Assembly: GCA_019419455.1 (NCBI GenBank)
Contig: DXZW01000044.1
Location: 62,001-126,000 of the forward strand
Length of the DNA stretch: 64,000 bases
Source: Collinsella sp.
GTDB taxonomy: Bacteria > Actinomycetota > Coriobacteriia > Coriobacteriales > Coriobacteriaceae
Direction of reading: 5' to 3'
Below are positions 7,893-16,382 of this stretch, piece after piece. Under the pieces are notes generated by a model. It searched no databases, was not told the DNA's origin, and was given only the letters and a program-made list of their open reading frames with translations. A program made the translations under genes and the position numbers. Numbering within the stretch: the stretch's first letter is position 1; every line of letters starts with the position of its first letter.

Positions 7893-9236
7893 ATGTTCGA
7901 CAAAGTGCTCATCGCCAACCGCGGCGAAGTCGCGGTCCGTGTTATCCGCGCGTGCCGTGATATGGGCATCAAGACCGTCGCCGTCTATTCCACGGCCGAT
8001 GCGGACGCGCTGCACGTGCAGCTTGCCGACGAGGCGTATTGCATCGGCGGCCCGCGTCTTGCCGAGAGCTATCTCAACGACGATGCCGTGCTCACCTGTG
8101 CCGTAAAGACGGGAGCTAAGGCAATTCATCCGGGCTATGGCTTTTTTTCCGAGAAGGCGAGCTTCGTGCGCGACTGCGACAAGTATGGCCTGGCGTTTGT
8201 CGGCCCTTCGGCCGAGGTGATCGACAACATGGGCGACAAGGACGCCGCACGTCGAACGGCTGCCGCGGCGGGCGTGCCCATCGTGCCGGGCTGCGATTTG
8301 CTCAAAAGCCCCGAGGAGGCAACGGCCGAGGCCGAGCGCATTGGCTGCCCCGTGCTTATTAAGGCGCGTGCAGGCGGTGGCGGTCGCGGCATTCGTAAGG
8401 TCGAGCGCGTGGAAGATGCGGCAAAGGCGTTCATCGAGGCGCGTGCCGAGGGAGAGGCCGTTTTTGGCGATGGCGAGTGCTACATGGAGAAGTTCGTCGC
8501 GCCGGCGCACCACGTCGAGGTGCAGATTATGGCCGATAAGCAGGGCCATGTGTTTTCGCTCGGCGAGCGCGAGTGCTCGGTGCAGCGCCGCAACCAAAAG
8601 CTGATCGAGGAGAGCCCCGCGCCGTGCCTCGACGGACACGACGACATTCGTGCTCGCATGCACAAGGCAGCGCGTGACCTGGCTCGTGCCGTCGGCTACG
8701 AAGGAGCCGGTACCATCGAGTTCCTGTATTCGGACGACGGCGATTTCTACTTTATGGAAATGAACACGCGCTTGCAGGTGGAGCATCCGGTTACGGAGTT
8801 TGTGACCGATACCGACTTGGTCAAGTGGCAGCTGCGCGTGGCAGCCGGCCAGTCTCTGCCCTTTGAGCAGGAGGACGTTCCGGTCCGCAACCACGCCATG
8901 GAGTGCCGCATCAATGCCGAAACGCCGGACTTTCTGCCGTCATGCGGAACGGTCACCGCGTTGCGTGTGCCGGGTGGTCCGCGCGTGCGCTGGGATTCCG
9001 CCATGTTTACCGGTGCGAACGTTCCTCCGTACTACGACTCCATGCTCGGCAAGCTCATCGTGTGTGCGCCCACGCGCGACGGCGCCATTCGCAAGATGCG
9101 CTCGGCCCTGGGCGAGCTCGTGATTGAGGGCGTGAGCGAGAACAGCGAGCTTCAGCTCGACGTGCTGGCAAACGATGAGTTCTTGTCGGGCATGTATCAC
9201 ACCGATCTGATGGGGCATCTCTATGCTGGTGAATAG
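7893..9236 (+). CDS. accC: Acetyl-CoA carboxylase biotin carboxylase subunit
   Basis: This ATP-grasp enzyme carboxylates the biotin on AccB. It is 447 residues, the usual size. The N-terminal DKVLIANRGEVAVRVIRA, the glycine-rich ATP loop KARAGGGGRGIR, and the MEMNTRLQVEHPVTE active-site block are intact. ATG 7893 has AAGGAAG upstream. The open frame extends back to 7674 over fabZ but lacks a ribosome site there. It overlaps the next gene by 14 bases. Confidence 0.96.
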   Translation: MFDKVLIANRGEVAVRVIRACRDMGIKTVAVYSTADADALHVQLADEAYCIGGPRLAESYLNDDAVLTCAVKTGAKAIHPGYGFFSEKASFVRDCDKYGLAFVGPSAEVIDNMGDKDAARRTAAAAGVPIVPGCDLLKSPEEATAEAERIGCPVLIKARAGGGGRGIRKVERVEDAAKAFIEARAEGEAVFGDGECYMEKFVAPAHHVEVQIMADKQGHVFSLGERECSVQRRNQKLIEESPAPCLDGHDDIRARMHKAARDLARAVGYEGAGTIEFLYSDDGDFYFMEMNTRLQVEHPVTEFVTDTDLVKWQLRVAAGQSLPFEQEDVPVRNHAMECRINAETPDFLPSCGTVTALRVPGGPRVRWDSAMFTGANVPPYYDSMLGKLIVCAPTRDGAIRKMRSALGELVIEGVSENSELQLDVLANDEFLSGMYHTDLMGHLYAGE

Positions 9237-10947
9237 AAAAGCGAAGACGGTCAATGTCCTTGAGGGGCCGATGACCGAGTCGTGCGCCGAGTTTCCCGCG
9301 CGCCACGTGTTTATCAAGTGTCCGGAGTGCCGCCGTGTGATCGATGAAACACGTCTGCACGACAACCTCGAGGTCTGCCCTCGTTGCGGCAAACACTTTC
9401 GCGTGAGCGGTCGCGCGCGTATGCGCATGACGGTCGACGAGGGCACGTTTGAGGAATGGGATGCCAATCTGGCGTCGGAGGACTTCCTCTCGTTTCCCGG
9501 TTATGCCGACAAGCTCAAGAGCGCGGTCGAGCATTCGGGCGAGCGCGATGCCGTTGTGTGCGGCAAGGGCAAAATCTGCGGTTGCGATACGGCGCTCTTC
9601 TTTATGGACGCCAACTTTATGATGGGCTCGATGGGTTCCGTGGTGGGCGAGAAGATCTGTCGCACATTTGAGCATGCGACCGAGCTGGGATTGCCAGTTG
9701 TCGGCTTTACCGTTTCGGGCGGTGCGCGCATGCAAGAGGGCGTGACATCGCTTATGCAGATGGCCAAGATCTCTGCTGCCGTGAGAAAGCATAGCGAGGC
9801 GGGCGGCCTGTATATCACGGTGCTCACCGATCCCACGACTGGCGGCGTAACCGCGAGCTTTGCCATGGAGGGCGACATTATCCTGGCCGAGCCCGATGCC
9901 CTGACGGCATTTGCCGGCCCGCGCGTGATCGAGCAGAACATGCACAAGCGCCTGCCCAAGGGATTCCAGCGCTCCGAGTTTTTGCTGGAGCACGGCTTTT
10001 GCGATGCCGTTGTTCCGCGTGGCGAGATTGCGCTCACAGTGGGAGAGCTGCTGGCGCTGCACGAAGGACACGCGCCCGGTCTGGGGGCACCGCACGAGAT
10101 CGTGCATACGGGTCGCCGCGGCAAAAAGCTGGGACACTTGTTTAAGCGCTCGATGGCACCAAAAACCGCGCTCGAGATTGTCAAGCAGACCCGCTCGGCA
10201 GATCGCGCCACGGCGGGTGAGATGATCTCACTGGGCCTGGATGGATTTGTGGAGCTGCACGGCGACCGTTACTTTGGAGACGACGCCGCTGTGGTGGCCG
10301 GTATTGGCTGGAAAAACGGACGCCCCGTAACGGTCATCGCCATCGAGCGCGGCACCACGACCAAAGAGCGTATGCGCCGCAACTTTGGCATGGCGCATCC
10401 CGAGGGCTATCGCAAAGCGCGTCGCCTGATGCGCCAGGCCGAAAAGTTTGGTCGACCGGTTCTGTGCCTGGTCGATACTTCGGGTGCGTTTTGCGGCATC
10501 GGTGCCGAGGAGCGCGGCCAGGGCGAGGCGATTGCCCAGAATCTCATGGAGATGAGCGGCCTTAAGACGCCGATTGTCTCGGTGGTGACAGGCGAGGGCG
10601 GCTCTGGTGGCGCGCTGGCGCTGTCCGTGGCCGACCGCATCCTGATGCTCTCGAGCTCGGCCTATTCGGTCGTGAGCCCCGAGGCCTGTGCGTCGATCCT
10701 GTGGAAAGATACCGAGCGTGCGAATGAGGCCGCCGAGGCGCTTAAGCTCACGGCCCCCGATCTGTTGGCGCTCGGCATCATCGACGGCATTGTCGACGAT
10801 AAGGGCCTGTCACATGAGGAGATCGCCGGTGCCGTCATGTCCTCGGCATTTGATGCCTTCGATACGCTTGGGCGGCTCGACGACGCGACCCTCACAAACC
10901 TCCGCTACGAAAAGTACCGCGCAATCGGTCAGTACCGCACGATGTGA
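9223..10947 (+). CDS. accDA: Fused acetyl-CoA carboxylase carboxyltransferase, beta plus alpha
   Basis: One 574-residue chain carries both carboxyltransferase subunits. The AccD half (about residues 20-290) has the zinc finger CPEC...CPRC near residues 34-56 and the GGARMQEG block. The AccA half (about 310-570) has HGDR-YFGDD, a GHPEGYRKA-like segment (AHPEGYRKA) and the GEGGSGGALA oxyanion loop. In most bacteria these are two proteins. The gene starts inside accC and ends the operon; its TGA lies within a palindrome ahead of the next gene. The fusion is read directly: no stop or frame break occurs between the halves. Confidence 0.94.
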   Translation: MLVNRKAKTVNVLEGPMTESCAEFPARHVFIKCPECRRVIDETRLHDNLEVCPRCGKHFRVSGRARMRMTVDEGTFEEWDANLASEDFLSFPGYADKLKSAVEHSGERDAVVCGKGKICGCDTALFFMDANFMMGSMGSVVGEKICRTFEHATELGLPVVGFTVSGGARMQEGVTSLMQMAKISAAVRKHSEAGGLYITVLTDPTTGGVTASFAMEGDIILAEPDALTAFAGPRVIEQNMHKRLPKGFQRSEFLLEHGFCDAVVPRGEIALTVGELLALHEGHAPGLGAPHEIVHTGRRGKKLGHLFKRSMAPKTALEIVKQTRSADRATAGEMISLGLDGFVELHGDRYFGDDAAVVAGIGWKNGRPVTVIAIERGTTTKERMRRNFGMAHPEGYRKARRLMRQAEKFGRPVLCLVDTSGAFCGIGAEERGQGEAIAQNLMEMSGLKTPIVSVVTGEGGSGGALALSVADRILMLSSSAYSVVSPEACASILWKDTERANEAAEALKLTAPDLLALGIIDGIVDDKGLSHEEIAGAVMSSAFDAFDTLGRLDDATLTNLRYEKYRAIGQYRTM

Positions 10948-10972
10948 CAAAGGGACAGTCCGCATGTCACAT
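10942..10972. promoter_or_regulatory. Palindrome overlapping the accDA stop
   Basis: ATGTGACA at 10942-10949 pairs with TGTCACAT at 10965-10972, and a further ATGTCACA begins at 10988. The site spans the accDA stop codon and precedes the orphan EIIC. It could be an operator or an RNA hairpin; which one cannot be told from sequence. Confidence 0.4.
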
Positions 10973-10987
10973 TGGGAAAGGCGTTCC

Positions 10988-12202
10988 ATGTCACAAGTTT
11001 CTAACACCTCGTTTACAACGACGGTCTCATCAAACGCCATGGCCGTGGTGGACTATCTGTCCAAAAGCATGATGTCGGCGCTGCCGTTTATTGTCTGCGC
11101 GGCGTTGTTTCGCACCGTCGCCGTCATTATGGGCGAAGGCATGCTGGGTCTGTGGTCTGCAGATTCCGATATCTATCGCCTGTTCTACAGTTGGCTCTAT
11201 AACGCCGGCTACTACTTTTTGCCCATTTATCTTGGTTGGGCGGCCGCCCGCCAGCTCGGTTGCTCGGAGCAGCTGGGCATGATGCTGGGCGGCGTATTGA
11301 TTGCGCCCGATTTGCTTAAGCTCGTCGATGTCGCATCGACGACGGGGACATCGATGACTTCCGTGTATGGTCTGCTTCCCGCGCCGGTCAACGATTACAC
11401 GACGACTGTTATTCCGGTTCTCATCTCGGTGCCCGTGCTATGGCGAGTGGAGTGTTTCTTTCGGCGCGTTATCCCTAAGGCCGTGGCGTTTTCGTTCGTC
11501 CCGTTTGCGACCATGCTCGTCATGGTTCCGGTTTCGCTGTGTATTACGGCGCCGGCGGGCAGCTATCTGGGCATGCTGCTGGGCCAGCTTATGTTTATGC
11601 TTGGCAATTCCGGTGGCATCGTGTCGCTGCTCACGCTCATGGGGCTTGCCGCGGGCTGGGAGTTCCTCAAGATCGCGGGCGTCAGCAACGTTGTCCTATC
11701 GCTCGCCTATGCGCAGTTTATGAGTGTGGGAACGGATTCGTGCATCCTCATCGCCGCGACGATGGCGACGTTCGCCGTTTGGGGCATGCCTTTTGGCGCG
11801 TCGCTCCGCGTTGCGGATAAGGACGAGAAGGCGCTCATGCTGGGCTATTCAATCTCGGGCGTGCTTGGCGGCGTAAGCGAGCCGGCGCTGTACGGCTGCG
11901 GTTTTAAATATGGCAGGTGCCTGACGTGCATGGCCATTGGCGGTGCCGTCGGAGGCCTTGTTGCAGCCGTGGGCCACGTTACGGCCTATACCATCGGCAT
12001 GACGAATGTTCTCATGGTCATTGGCTTTGCCACGGGCGGCATCTCGAACCTGCTGTGGTGCTGCGTTGCCGGCGGCACGGCATTTGCGGTGTCTGCGGCG
12101 CTGAGCTACTGCTTTGGCGTGGTGCCGGCGAAGGGGCAGGCGACGGAGGACGGAGCCGATTCGCCCGAAACAGTGGCGAGCGCTGCTGAAGTAAGCGCAT
12201 AA
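10988..12202 (+). CDS. Orphan PTS EIIC-like sugar permease
   Basis: This 404-residue polytopic membrane protein has about ten hydrophobic segments. It resembles the EIIC domain of the glucose/beta-glucoside PTS superfamily, including the GGVSEPALYG motif near residue 295 that contains the substrate-binding Glu. It has no EIIA or EIIB domain and none is encoded nearby, so it needs partners elsewhere or works differently. ATG 10988 has GGGAAAGG upstream; ATG 10964 would add 8 residues. The C-terminus is a hydrophilic Ala/Glu-rich tail. The substrate cannot be named. It may be read through from accDA, but a palindrome lies between. Confidence 0.75.
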   Translation: MSQVSNTSFTTTVSSNAMAVVDYLSKSMMSALPFIVCAALFRTVAVIMGEGMLGLWSADSDIYRLFYSWLYNAGYYFLPIYLGWAAARQLGCSEQLGMMLGGVLIAPDLLKLVDVASTTGTSMTSVYGLLPAPVNDYTTTVIPVLISVPVLWRVECFFRRVIPKAVAFSFVPFATMLVMVPVSLCITAPAGSYLGMLLGQLMFMLGNSGGIVSLLTLMGLAAGWEFLKIAGVSNVVLSLAYAQFMSVGTDSCILIAATMATFAVWGMPFGASLRVADKDEKALMLGYSISGVLGGVSEPALYGCGFKYGRCLTCMAIGGAVGGLVAAVGHVTAYTIGMTNVLMVIGFATGGISNLLWCCVAGGTAFAVSAALSYCFGVVPAKGQATEDGADSPETVASAAEVSA

Positions 12203-12240
12203 ACCTGTGCGACAAAAGGACGATTCCTTTGTCGTGTTCC

Positions 12241-12273
12241 AAGGCCGCGGCCCGTGTGGGCTGCGGCCTTTTT
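12241..12273 (+). terminator. Intrinsic terminator after the orphan EIIC
   Basis: The stem AAGGCCGCGGCCC / GGGCTGCGGCCTT around GTGT is followed by TTT. A second small inverted repeat (CGACAAAAGGA ... TCCTTTGTCG, 12210-12234) lies just upstream. Confidence 0.85.
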
Positions 12274-12346
12274 GTATCTGGGGGACAAAGTGGCTACACT
12301 ACAATCCGGTCAAGCAATAGATATATAAGTAGTACCGTGGGGGCGG

Positions 12347-13507
12347 ATGCAGATGGTCGAGTGGATTGTTAAGCGCGCGCAGGGCGATCGTGCGCGTGTG
12401 GGCACGTTAGCGGGCATGGTGTGTATTGTCGCCAATGTGGCGCTTTGTGCTGCAAAGGGTGCCATTGGTGTGGTTTCGGGATCGGTTTCGATCGTGGCGG
12501 ATGCCATGAACAACCTGTCCGATGCCAGCTCGAATATCGTGAGCGTGCTGGGCTTTAAGCTGGCGAGCAAGCCGGCCGACCCCGAGCATCCTTACGGTCA
12601 CGGTCGCTACGAGTATCTCTCGGGTCTGGTCGTGGCGGCGCTCGTGCTGCTGATCGGCCTTGAGCTTATCAAGTCCTCGGTTGAGCGCGTCATCCACCCC
12701 GAACCTGTCGAGTTCTCGCTTGCCTTGGTGACGGTTCTAGTGCTTTCGATGGTCGTAAAGCTCTGGATGGCGGCCCTCAACCAAAAGCTCGGTGACCGTA
12801 TTGAGTCCGATACGCTGCATGCGACGGCTCAGGACTCAAAGAACGATGTCCTGGCCACGGGCGCTGTGCTGGCGTGCGCGATTGTTTCCCAGGTGACGCA
12901 TGTCAATCTTGATGCTTGGGTCGGCCTTGCCGTTGGCGCCTATATTGGCTGGAGCGGCTTTGAGCTTATCCAAGATACGGTGAGCCCCCTTTTGGGCCAG
13001 GCACCCGATCCCAAGCTGGTCAAGCATATCCGAGACAAGATCATGAGCTACCCCGGCGTTTTGGGCGTTCACGATTTGATGGTTCACGACTACGGCCCGG
13101 GCAGGAAGTTTGCAAGTGCGCATGCCGAGATGGCGGCCGAGGCCAGCCCGCTGGAAAGTCACGACACGCTCGATAATATCGAGCAGTCGTTTAGGGACGA
13201 GGACGGCATGATCGTCACGCTCCATTACGATCCCATTGTGACCGACGATTCAAATGTGGCGAGCATGCGCCTGTGCATCAACGCTATGGCCCAGGAGATC
13301 GATAGACGCCTTTCGATTCACGATTTGCGTTGCGTGCCGGGCCCCACGCACACCAATGTGATCTTTGACTGCGTGCGACCCTCGGACCTGCAGATGAGTG
13401 CCGAAGACTTAAAGCACACGCTGGCACAACGGGTCGAATCGGAATATCCCAAGTCGATTGCCAAGATTACGATCGACGAAGACTACGTAGGGCATACCCA
13501 CGAGTAG
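12347..13507 (+). CDS. Cation diffusion facilitator family transporter
   Basis: This 386-residue CDF protein probably exports a divalent cation (Zn, Mn, Co, Fe) in exchange for protons. Six membrane segments are followed by a cytoplasmic domain. The metal-site motif DAMNNLSD is near residue 51, HPYGHGRYEY near 80, and a second HATAQDSKND around 163. The first D/N pattern differs from the HxxxD of Zn-specific members, so Mn or Fe are possible. The cytoplasmic part is long (from about 215), with a second half containing HDLRCVPGPTHTN, suggesting two tandem C-terminal modules. The metal is not determined. Confidence 0.85.
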   Translation: MQMVEWIVKRAQGDRARVGTLAGMVCIVANVALCAAKGAIGVVSGSVSIVADAMNNLSDASSNIVSVLGFKLASKPADPEHPYGHGRYEYLSGLVVAALVLLIGLELIKSSVERVIHPEPVEFSLALVTVLVLSMVVKLWMAALNQKLGDRIESDTLHATAQDSKNDVLATGAVLACAIVSQVTHVNLDAWVGLAVGAYIGWSGFELIQDTVSPLLGQAPDPKLVKHIRDKIMSYPGVLGVHDLMVHDYGPGRKFASAHAEMAAEASPLESHDTLDNIEQSFRDEDGMIVTLHYDPIVTDDSNVASMRLCINAMAQEIDRRLSIHDLRCVPGPTHTNVIFDCVRPSDLQMSAEDLKHTLAQRVESEYPKSIAKITIDEDYVGHTHE

Positions 13508-13546
13508 GGCTGTGCCGGCAAAGCAAGTTATACAGAAGGGGAGACT

Positions 13547-14173
13547 ATGAAGAAGCTGTATCTGCTCCGCCACGGCCAGACGGAATTCAACGTCAAAAAG
13601 CTCGTCCAGGGTCGCTGCGATTCACCGCTCACCAATTTGGGTCGTCAACAGGCACAGACAGCCGCCGCATGGCTCAAGGTCCATGGCGTCGTCCCCGACA
13701 AAGTAGTCTCATCACCCTTAGGCCGAGCCATGGACACGGCAAGTCTCGTCGCATGCGAACTCCTCGGTCCGGATGCAGCAGTCGAGCCCTGCGAAGGCAT
13801 CATCGAGCGCAGCTACGGCACCTTCGAAGAAGGCCCCCACGACGCCCTGCCCACCGACGTCTGGGACCCCGGCGAGGACCTGATTCCATTTGGCGGAGAA
13901 GGAAGCCATGCCCTGCAGGAGCGCATGGTAGACACCCTCACCAATATCATGGGCGCCGAGGATATCGAAACCCTCCTAGCAGTAAGCCACGGCAGCGCCA
14001 GCCGCCAATTCATCAAGGCTGCAGCCCCAGAGGGCTTCGAGCTCCCAGCAAAACTCCCCAACTGCGCCATCATGATCTTCGATTTTGACGAGGAAAAGCC
14101 GCAAGCAGAAGGCGAGCCAATGCAGTGTAAGTTCACCCTTCAGCAAATAGTGGACCCCCAACAAAGTAATTAG
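13547..14173 (+). CDS. Histidine phosphatase (phosphoglycerate mutase-like)
   Basis: This 208-residue protein of the histidine phosphatase superfamily has the phospho-histidine motif LRHGQTEFN at residues 7-15, the second arginine region (SPLGRAMDTA) near 59 and the HGSASR block carrying the second catalytic His near 150. These enzymes act on sugar phosphates or phosphoglycerate, and the specificity here is unknown. AAGGGGAGA precedes the start. It is 39 bases downstream of the CDF gene and is followed by the long hairpin repeat. Confidence 0.85.
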   Translation: MKKLYLLRHGQTEFNVKKLVQGRCDSPLTNLGRQQAQTAAAWLKVHGVVPDKVVSSPLGRAMDTASLVACELLGPDAAVEPCEGIIERSYGTFEEGPHDALPTDVWDPGEDLIPFGGEGSHALQERMVDTLTNIMGAEDIETLLAVSHGSASRQFIKAAAPEGFELPAKLPNCAIMIFDFDEEKPQAEGEPMQCKFTLQQIVDPQQSN

Positions 14174-14217
14174 CTGAGCGAGCAGAGTTAAGCAGACATC
14201 AACGTGTCGTCTCCCGA

Positions 14218-14354
14218 GCTTGGCAGAGGGGCGGCGAAATATATTAAGTTTGTCGCGAGTTCCGCACGCAAAGGAAAGCACTTAATGTGCTTTCCGTCTT
14301 GCGCAGGACTGTAGAGCAGCAAACTTAATATATTTCGCCGCCCCTCTGCCAAGC
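14218..14354. repeat. Large hairpin element (copy 1 of a dispersed repeat)
   Basis: Outer arms of about 35 bp are perfectly complementary (beginning GCTTGGCAGAGGGGCGGCG at 14218 and ending with the complement at 14354). They enclose a 61-bp core at 14252-14312 with its own hairpin GGAAAGCAC / GTGCTTTCC around TTAAT. The core recurs in inverse orientation at 58338-58397 with about 85 percent identity. It sits between the phosphatase and the rplC promoter region and may end transcription in both directions. Confidence 0.88.
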
Positions 14355-14413
14355 CCAGGCGACTCCACGCACTTTACCTGCGTAAACAATGTGAGTGAAA
14401 TATGAATCTCGAT

Positions 14414-14438
14414 GGATACGCCCGCAGCCGTGTATACT
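14414..14438 (+). promoter_or_regulatory. Probable promoter region for the rplC operon
   Basis: A 24-base motif (GGATACGCCCG then CAGCCGTGTATAC) at 14414-14437 recurs with two mismatches upstream of rplB at 16279-16302. TATACT at 14433-14438 is a good -10 hexamer; no clear -35 is seen. It lies about 185 bases before rplC. Confidence 0.5.
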
Positions 14439-14549
14439 AAACAGCTGTGTGAAACCAGGGGAGTATTCTGGCTGGACAAAATGCCTGCTTAATAGGGTTG
14501 TCAGGTAGTCTGGGCGCAATACAAGACTGGGGAGCACGTCGTGTAAGTA

Positions 14550-14601
14550 GTGGTCCTCTAGGGGCGTACGCTCGGTGGTGTACGCATTGTCCCAAGACCA
14601 C
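14550..14601 (+). ncRNA. Leader hairpin upstream of rplC
   Basis: GTGGTC (14550) pairs with GACCAC (14596) and encloses GCGTAC (14564) / GTACGC (14580). It ends 20 bases before rplC, in the place of the L4-controlled S10 leader known from other bacteria, and L4 (rplD) is the second gene downstream. The function is inferred from position and fold. Confidence 0.45.
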
Positions 14602-14621
14602 GCGAGAGTTGGGATCATATC

Positions 14622-15242
14622 TTGATCAGCATGATTCTCGGCCGCAAGATTGGCATGACCCAGGTTTGGGACGAGGACGACAACGTCGTTCCCGTCACGG
14701 TCATCCAGGCTGGCCCCTGCGCTGTCTCGCAGGTTAAAACTCAGGCAACCGACGGCTATGACGCCGTCCAGATCGGTTTCGGCGACATCAAGGCCAAGAA
14801 CGTGAACAAGCCCATGGCTGGTCACTTCGCTAAGGCTGGCGTCGAGCCTGTCCGTTTCCTTCGTGAGGTCCGCGTCGAGAACGGCGAGGAGCACAAGGTC
14901 GGCGAGGTCGTCACCGTCGCTGATTTCGCTGATGTCGAGAAGGTCGACGTCATCGGTACCTCCAAGGGTAAGGGCTTCCAGGGTCGCATCAAGCGCTGGG
15001 GTCAGCGCCGCGGTCCTATGACGCATGGTTCTCACTTCCAGCGTCACCCCGGTTCTATCGGTCAGTGCGCCTATCCTGCGCGCGTCCTCAAGGGCGTCAA
15101 GATGGCCGGTCACATGGGTAACGAGCGCGTTACCGTCAAGAACCTTTCCGTTGTCCGCATCGATGCCGAGCAGAACCTCATCTTGGTCAAGGGCGCTGTC
15201 CCGGGTGCCAAGAATGGTCTCGTCGCCATCCGTATGGCCTAA
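14622..15242 (+). CDS. rplC: 50S ribosomal protein L3
   Basis: L3 (206 residues) is an early assembly protein near the peptidyl transferase centre. ILGRKIGMTQVW at the start and the HGSHFQRHPGSIGQCAYPARV block are diagnostic. TTG 14622 is chosen because TTGGGA lies 7 bases upstream and the resulting N-terminus aligns with longer L3 starts; ATG 14631 would be 16 bases from that site. It opens the run of twelve ribosomal genes. The usual first gene, rpsJ, is absent here. Confidence 0.95.
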   Translation: MISMILGRKIGMTQVWDEDDNVVPVTVIQAGPCAVSQVKTQATDGYDAVQIGFGDIKAKNVNKPMAGHFAKAGVEPVRFLREVRVENGEEHKVGEVVTVADFADVEKVDVIGTSKGKGFQGRIKRWGQRRGPMTHGSHFQRHPGSIGQCAYPARVLKGVKMAGHMGNERVTVKNLSVVRIDAEQNLILVKGAVPGAKNGLVAIRMA

Positions 15243-15288
15243 GGGCCCAGCCCATTTAGCCCAGCGTCATACCAAGGAGAACACTTAA

Positions 15289-15915
15289 ATGGCAAAGTTT
15301 GAAGTAAAGAACAGCGAGGGCAAGAAGGTCGCCGAGGCCGAGCTCGCCGCTGAGGTGTACGGCATCGAGCCGAACATCCACGTTATGCACCACATCGTCA
15401 AGTGCCAGATGGCCTCTTGGCGTCAGGGCACCCAGTCCGCTAAGGGCCGCTCTGAGGTTTCCGGTGGCGGCAAGAAGCCTTGGCGTCAGAAGGGCACCGG
15501 CCGTGCCCGCCAGGGTTCCATCCGTGCTGCCCAGTGGCGTCACGGTGGCGTTGTCTTCGCCCCCAAGCCCCGTTCCTACGCTAAGCGTATGAACAACAAG
15601 GAGGTCAAGCTGGCTATGCGCTCCGCGCTGTCCGCCAAGCTGGCCGATGGCGAGCTCGTGCTCGTCGACGACTACGGCTTCGAGAAGCCTTCCACCAAGG
15701 CTGCCGTTGCCATGCTCAAGGCTCTCGGCCTTGAGGGCAAGCGTCTGACCATCATCGTTCGCGATGAGGACGTCAACGCCTACCTGTCGTTCCGCAACAT
15801 TCCCAAGACGTTCATCATCACTGCCGACGAGGCCAACACCTACGATCTCGTCAACAACAACGCCGTGCTGATGCCCGCCGACATCGCCGCTCACTTCGGG
15901 GAGGTGCTTGCTTAA
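15289..15915 (+). CDS. rplD: 50S ribosomal protein L4
   Basis: L4 (208 residues) lines the exit tunnel and in many bacteria represses its own operon. The tunnel loop region with SGGGKKPWRQKGTGRARQGS is clear. AAGGAGAA precedes ATG 15289. The stop codon is immediately followed by the rplW start, so the two are translationally coupled. Confidence 0.96.
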   Translation: MAKFEVKNSEGKKVAEAELAAEVYGIEPNIHVMHHIVKCQMASWRQGTQSAKGRSEVSGGGKKPWRQKGTGRARQGSIRAAQWRHGGVVFAPKPRSYAKRMNNKEVKLAMRSALSAKLADGELVLVDDYGFEKPSTKAAVAMLKALGLEGKRLTIIVRDEDVNAYLSFRNIPKTFIITADEANTYDLVNNNAVLMPADIAAHFGEVLA

Positions 15916-16203
15916 ATGACCGCCCACGAGATCATCATCCGTCCGATCGTGTCCGAGCGTTCCTTCTCCGGCATGGAGCAGAACAAGTACACGTTCGAGG
16001 TCGCCAAGGATGCTAACAAGCATCAGATCAAGGACGCTGTCGAGGAGATCTTCGGCGTCAAGGTCGTTCGCGTGAACACCCTGACGGTCAAGCCCAAGAC
16101 CAAGCGCGTGCGCTATGTCGCCGGCAAGACCCGTTCTTGGAAGAAGGCCATCGTCACGCTGGCCGAGGGCGACACCATCGAGGTCTTTGGCAACCAGGCC
16201 TAA
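15916..16203 (+). CDS. rplW: 50S ribosomal protein L23
   Basis: L23 (95 residues) sits at the tunnel exit and docks the signal recognition particle and trigger factor. IIIRPIVSERS, FEVAKDANKHQIKDAVEEIF and RVRYVAGKTRSWKKAIV match the family. Its ATG directly abuts the rplD stop. The ribosome site GGGGAGG lies in the end of rplD. Confidence 0.96.
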   Translation: MTAHEIIIRPIVSERSFSGMEQNKYTFEVAKDANKHQIKDAVEEIFGVKVVRVNTLTVKPKTKRVRYVAGKTRSWKKAIVTLAEGDTIEVFGNQA

Positions 16204-16221
16204 GACTCGCTGCTGTTGAGT

Positions 16222-16302
16222 GAGCTCATGCCTCCCAAATAGGGGAGGCGAGAGCTCAAGGTTTTGGGCGTATAAAATGGACACGCCCGGAGCCGTGTAT
16301 AC
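16222..16302 (+). promoter_or_regulatory. Hairpin plus probable promoter ahead of rplB
   Basis: The rplW-rplB gap is 179 bases, long for this operon. A hairpin at about 16221-16257 (GAGCTC, GCCTCCC / GGGAGGC, GAGCTC) is followed by TATAAAAT at 16271-16278, a candidate -10, and by the 24-base motif shared with the rplC upstream region (16279-16302). This suggests an internal attenuator and promoter. Confidence 0.5.
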
Positions 16303-16382
16303 GTCCGGTGTCATCGCACCCGAGGCAGAACCTCGAATCCCTGTCTGCGATGGCTAACGGATTCCTATTGAAAGGGATTGTA

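Noticed and set aside
5729..7972. 747-codon open frame on the minus strand
   Set aside because: It lies antisense to fabF, accB and fabZ, is rich in His/Arg/Gly/Ala as expected for the complement of GNC codons, and resembles no protein family.
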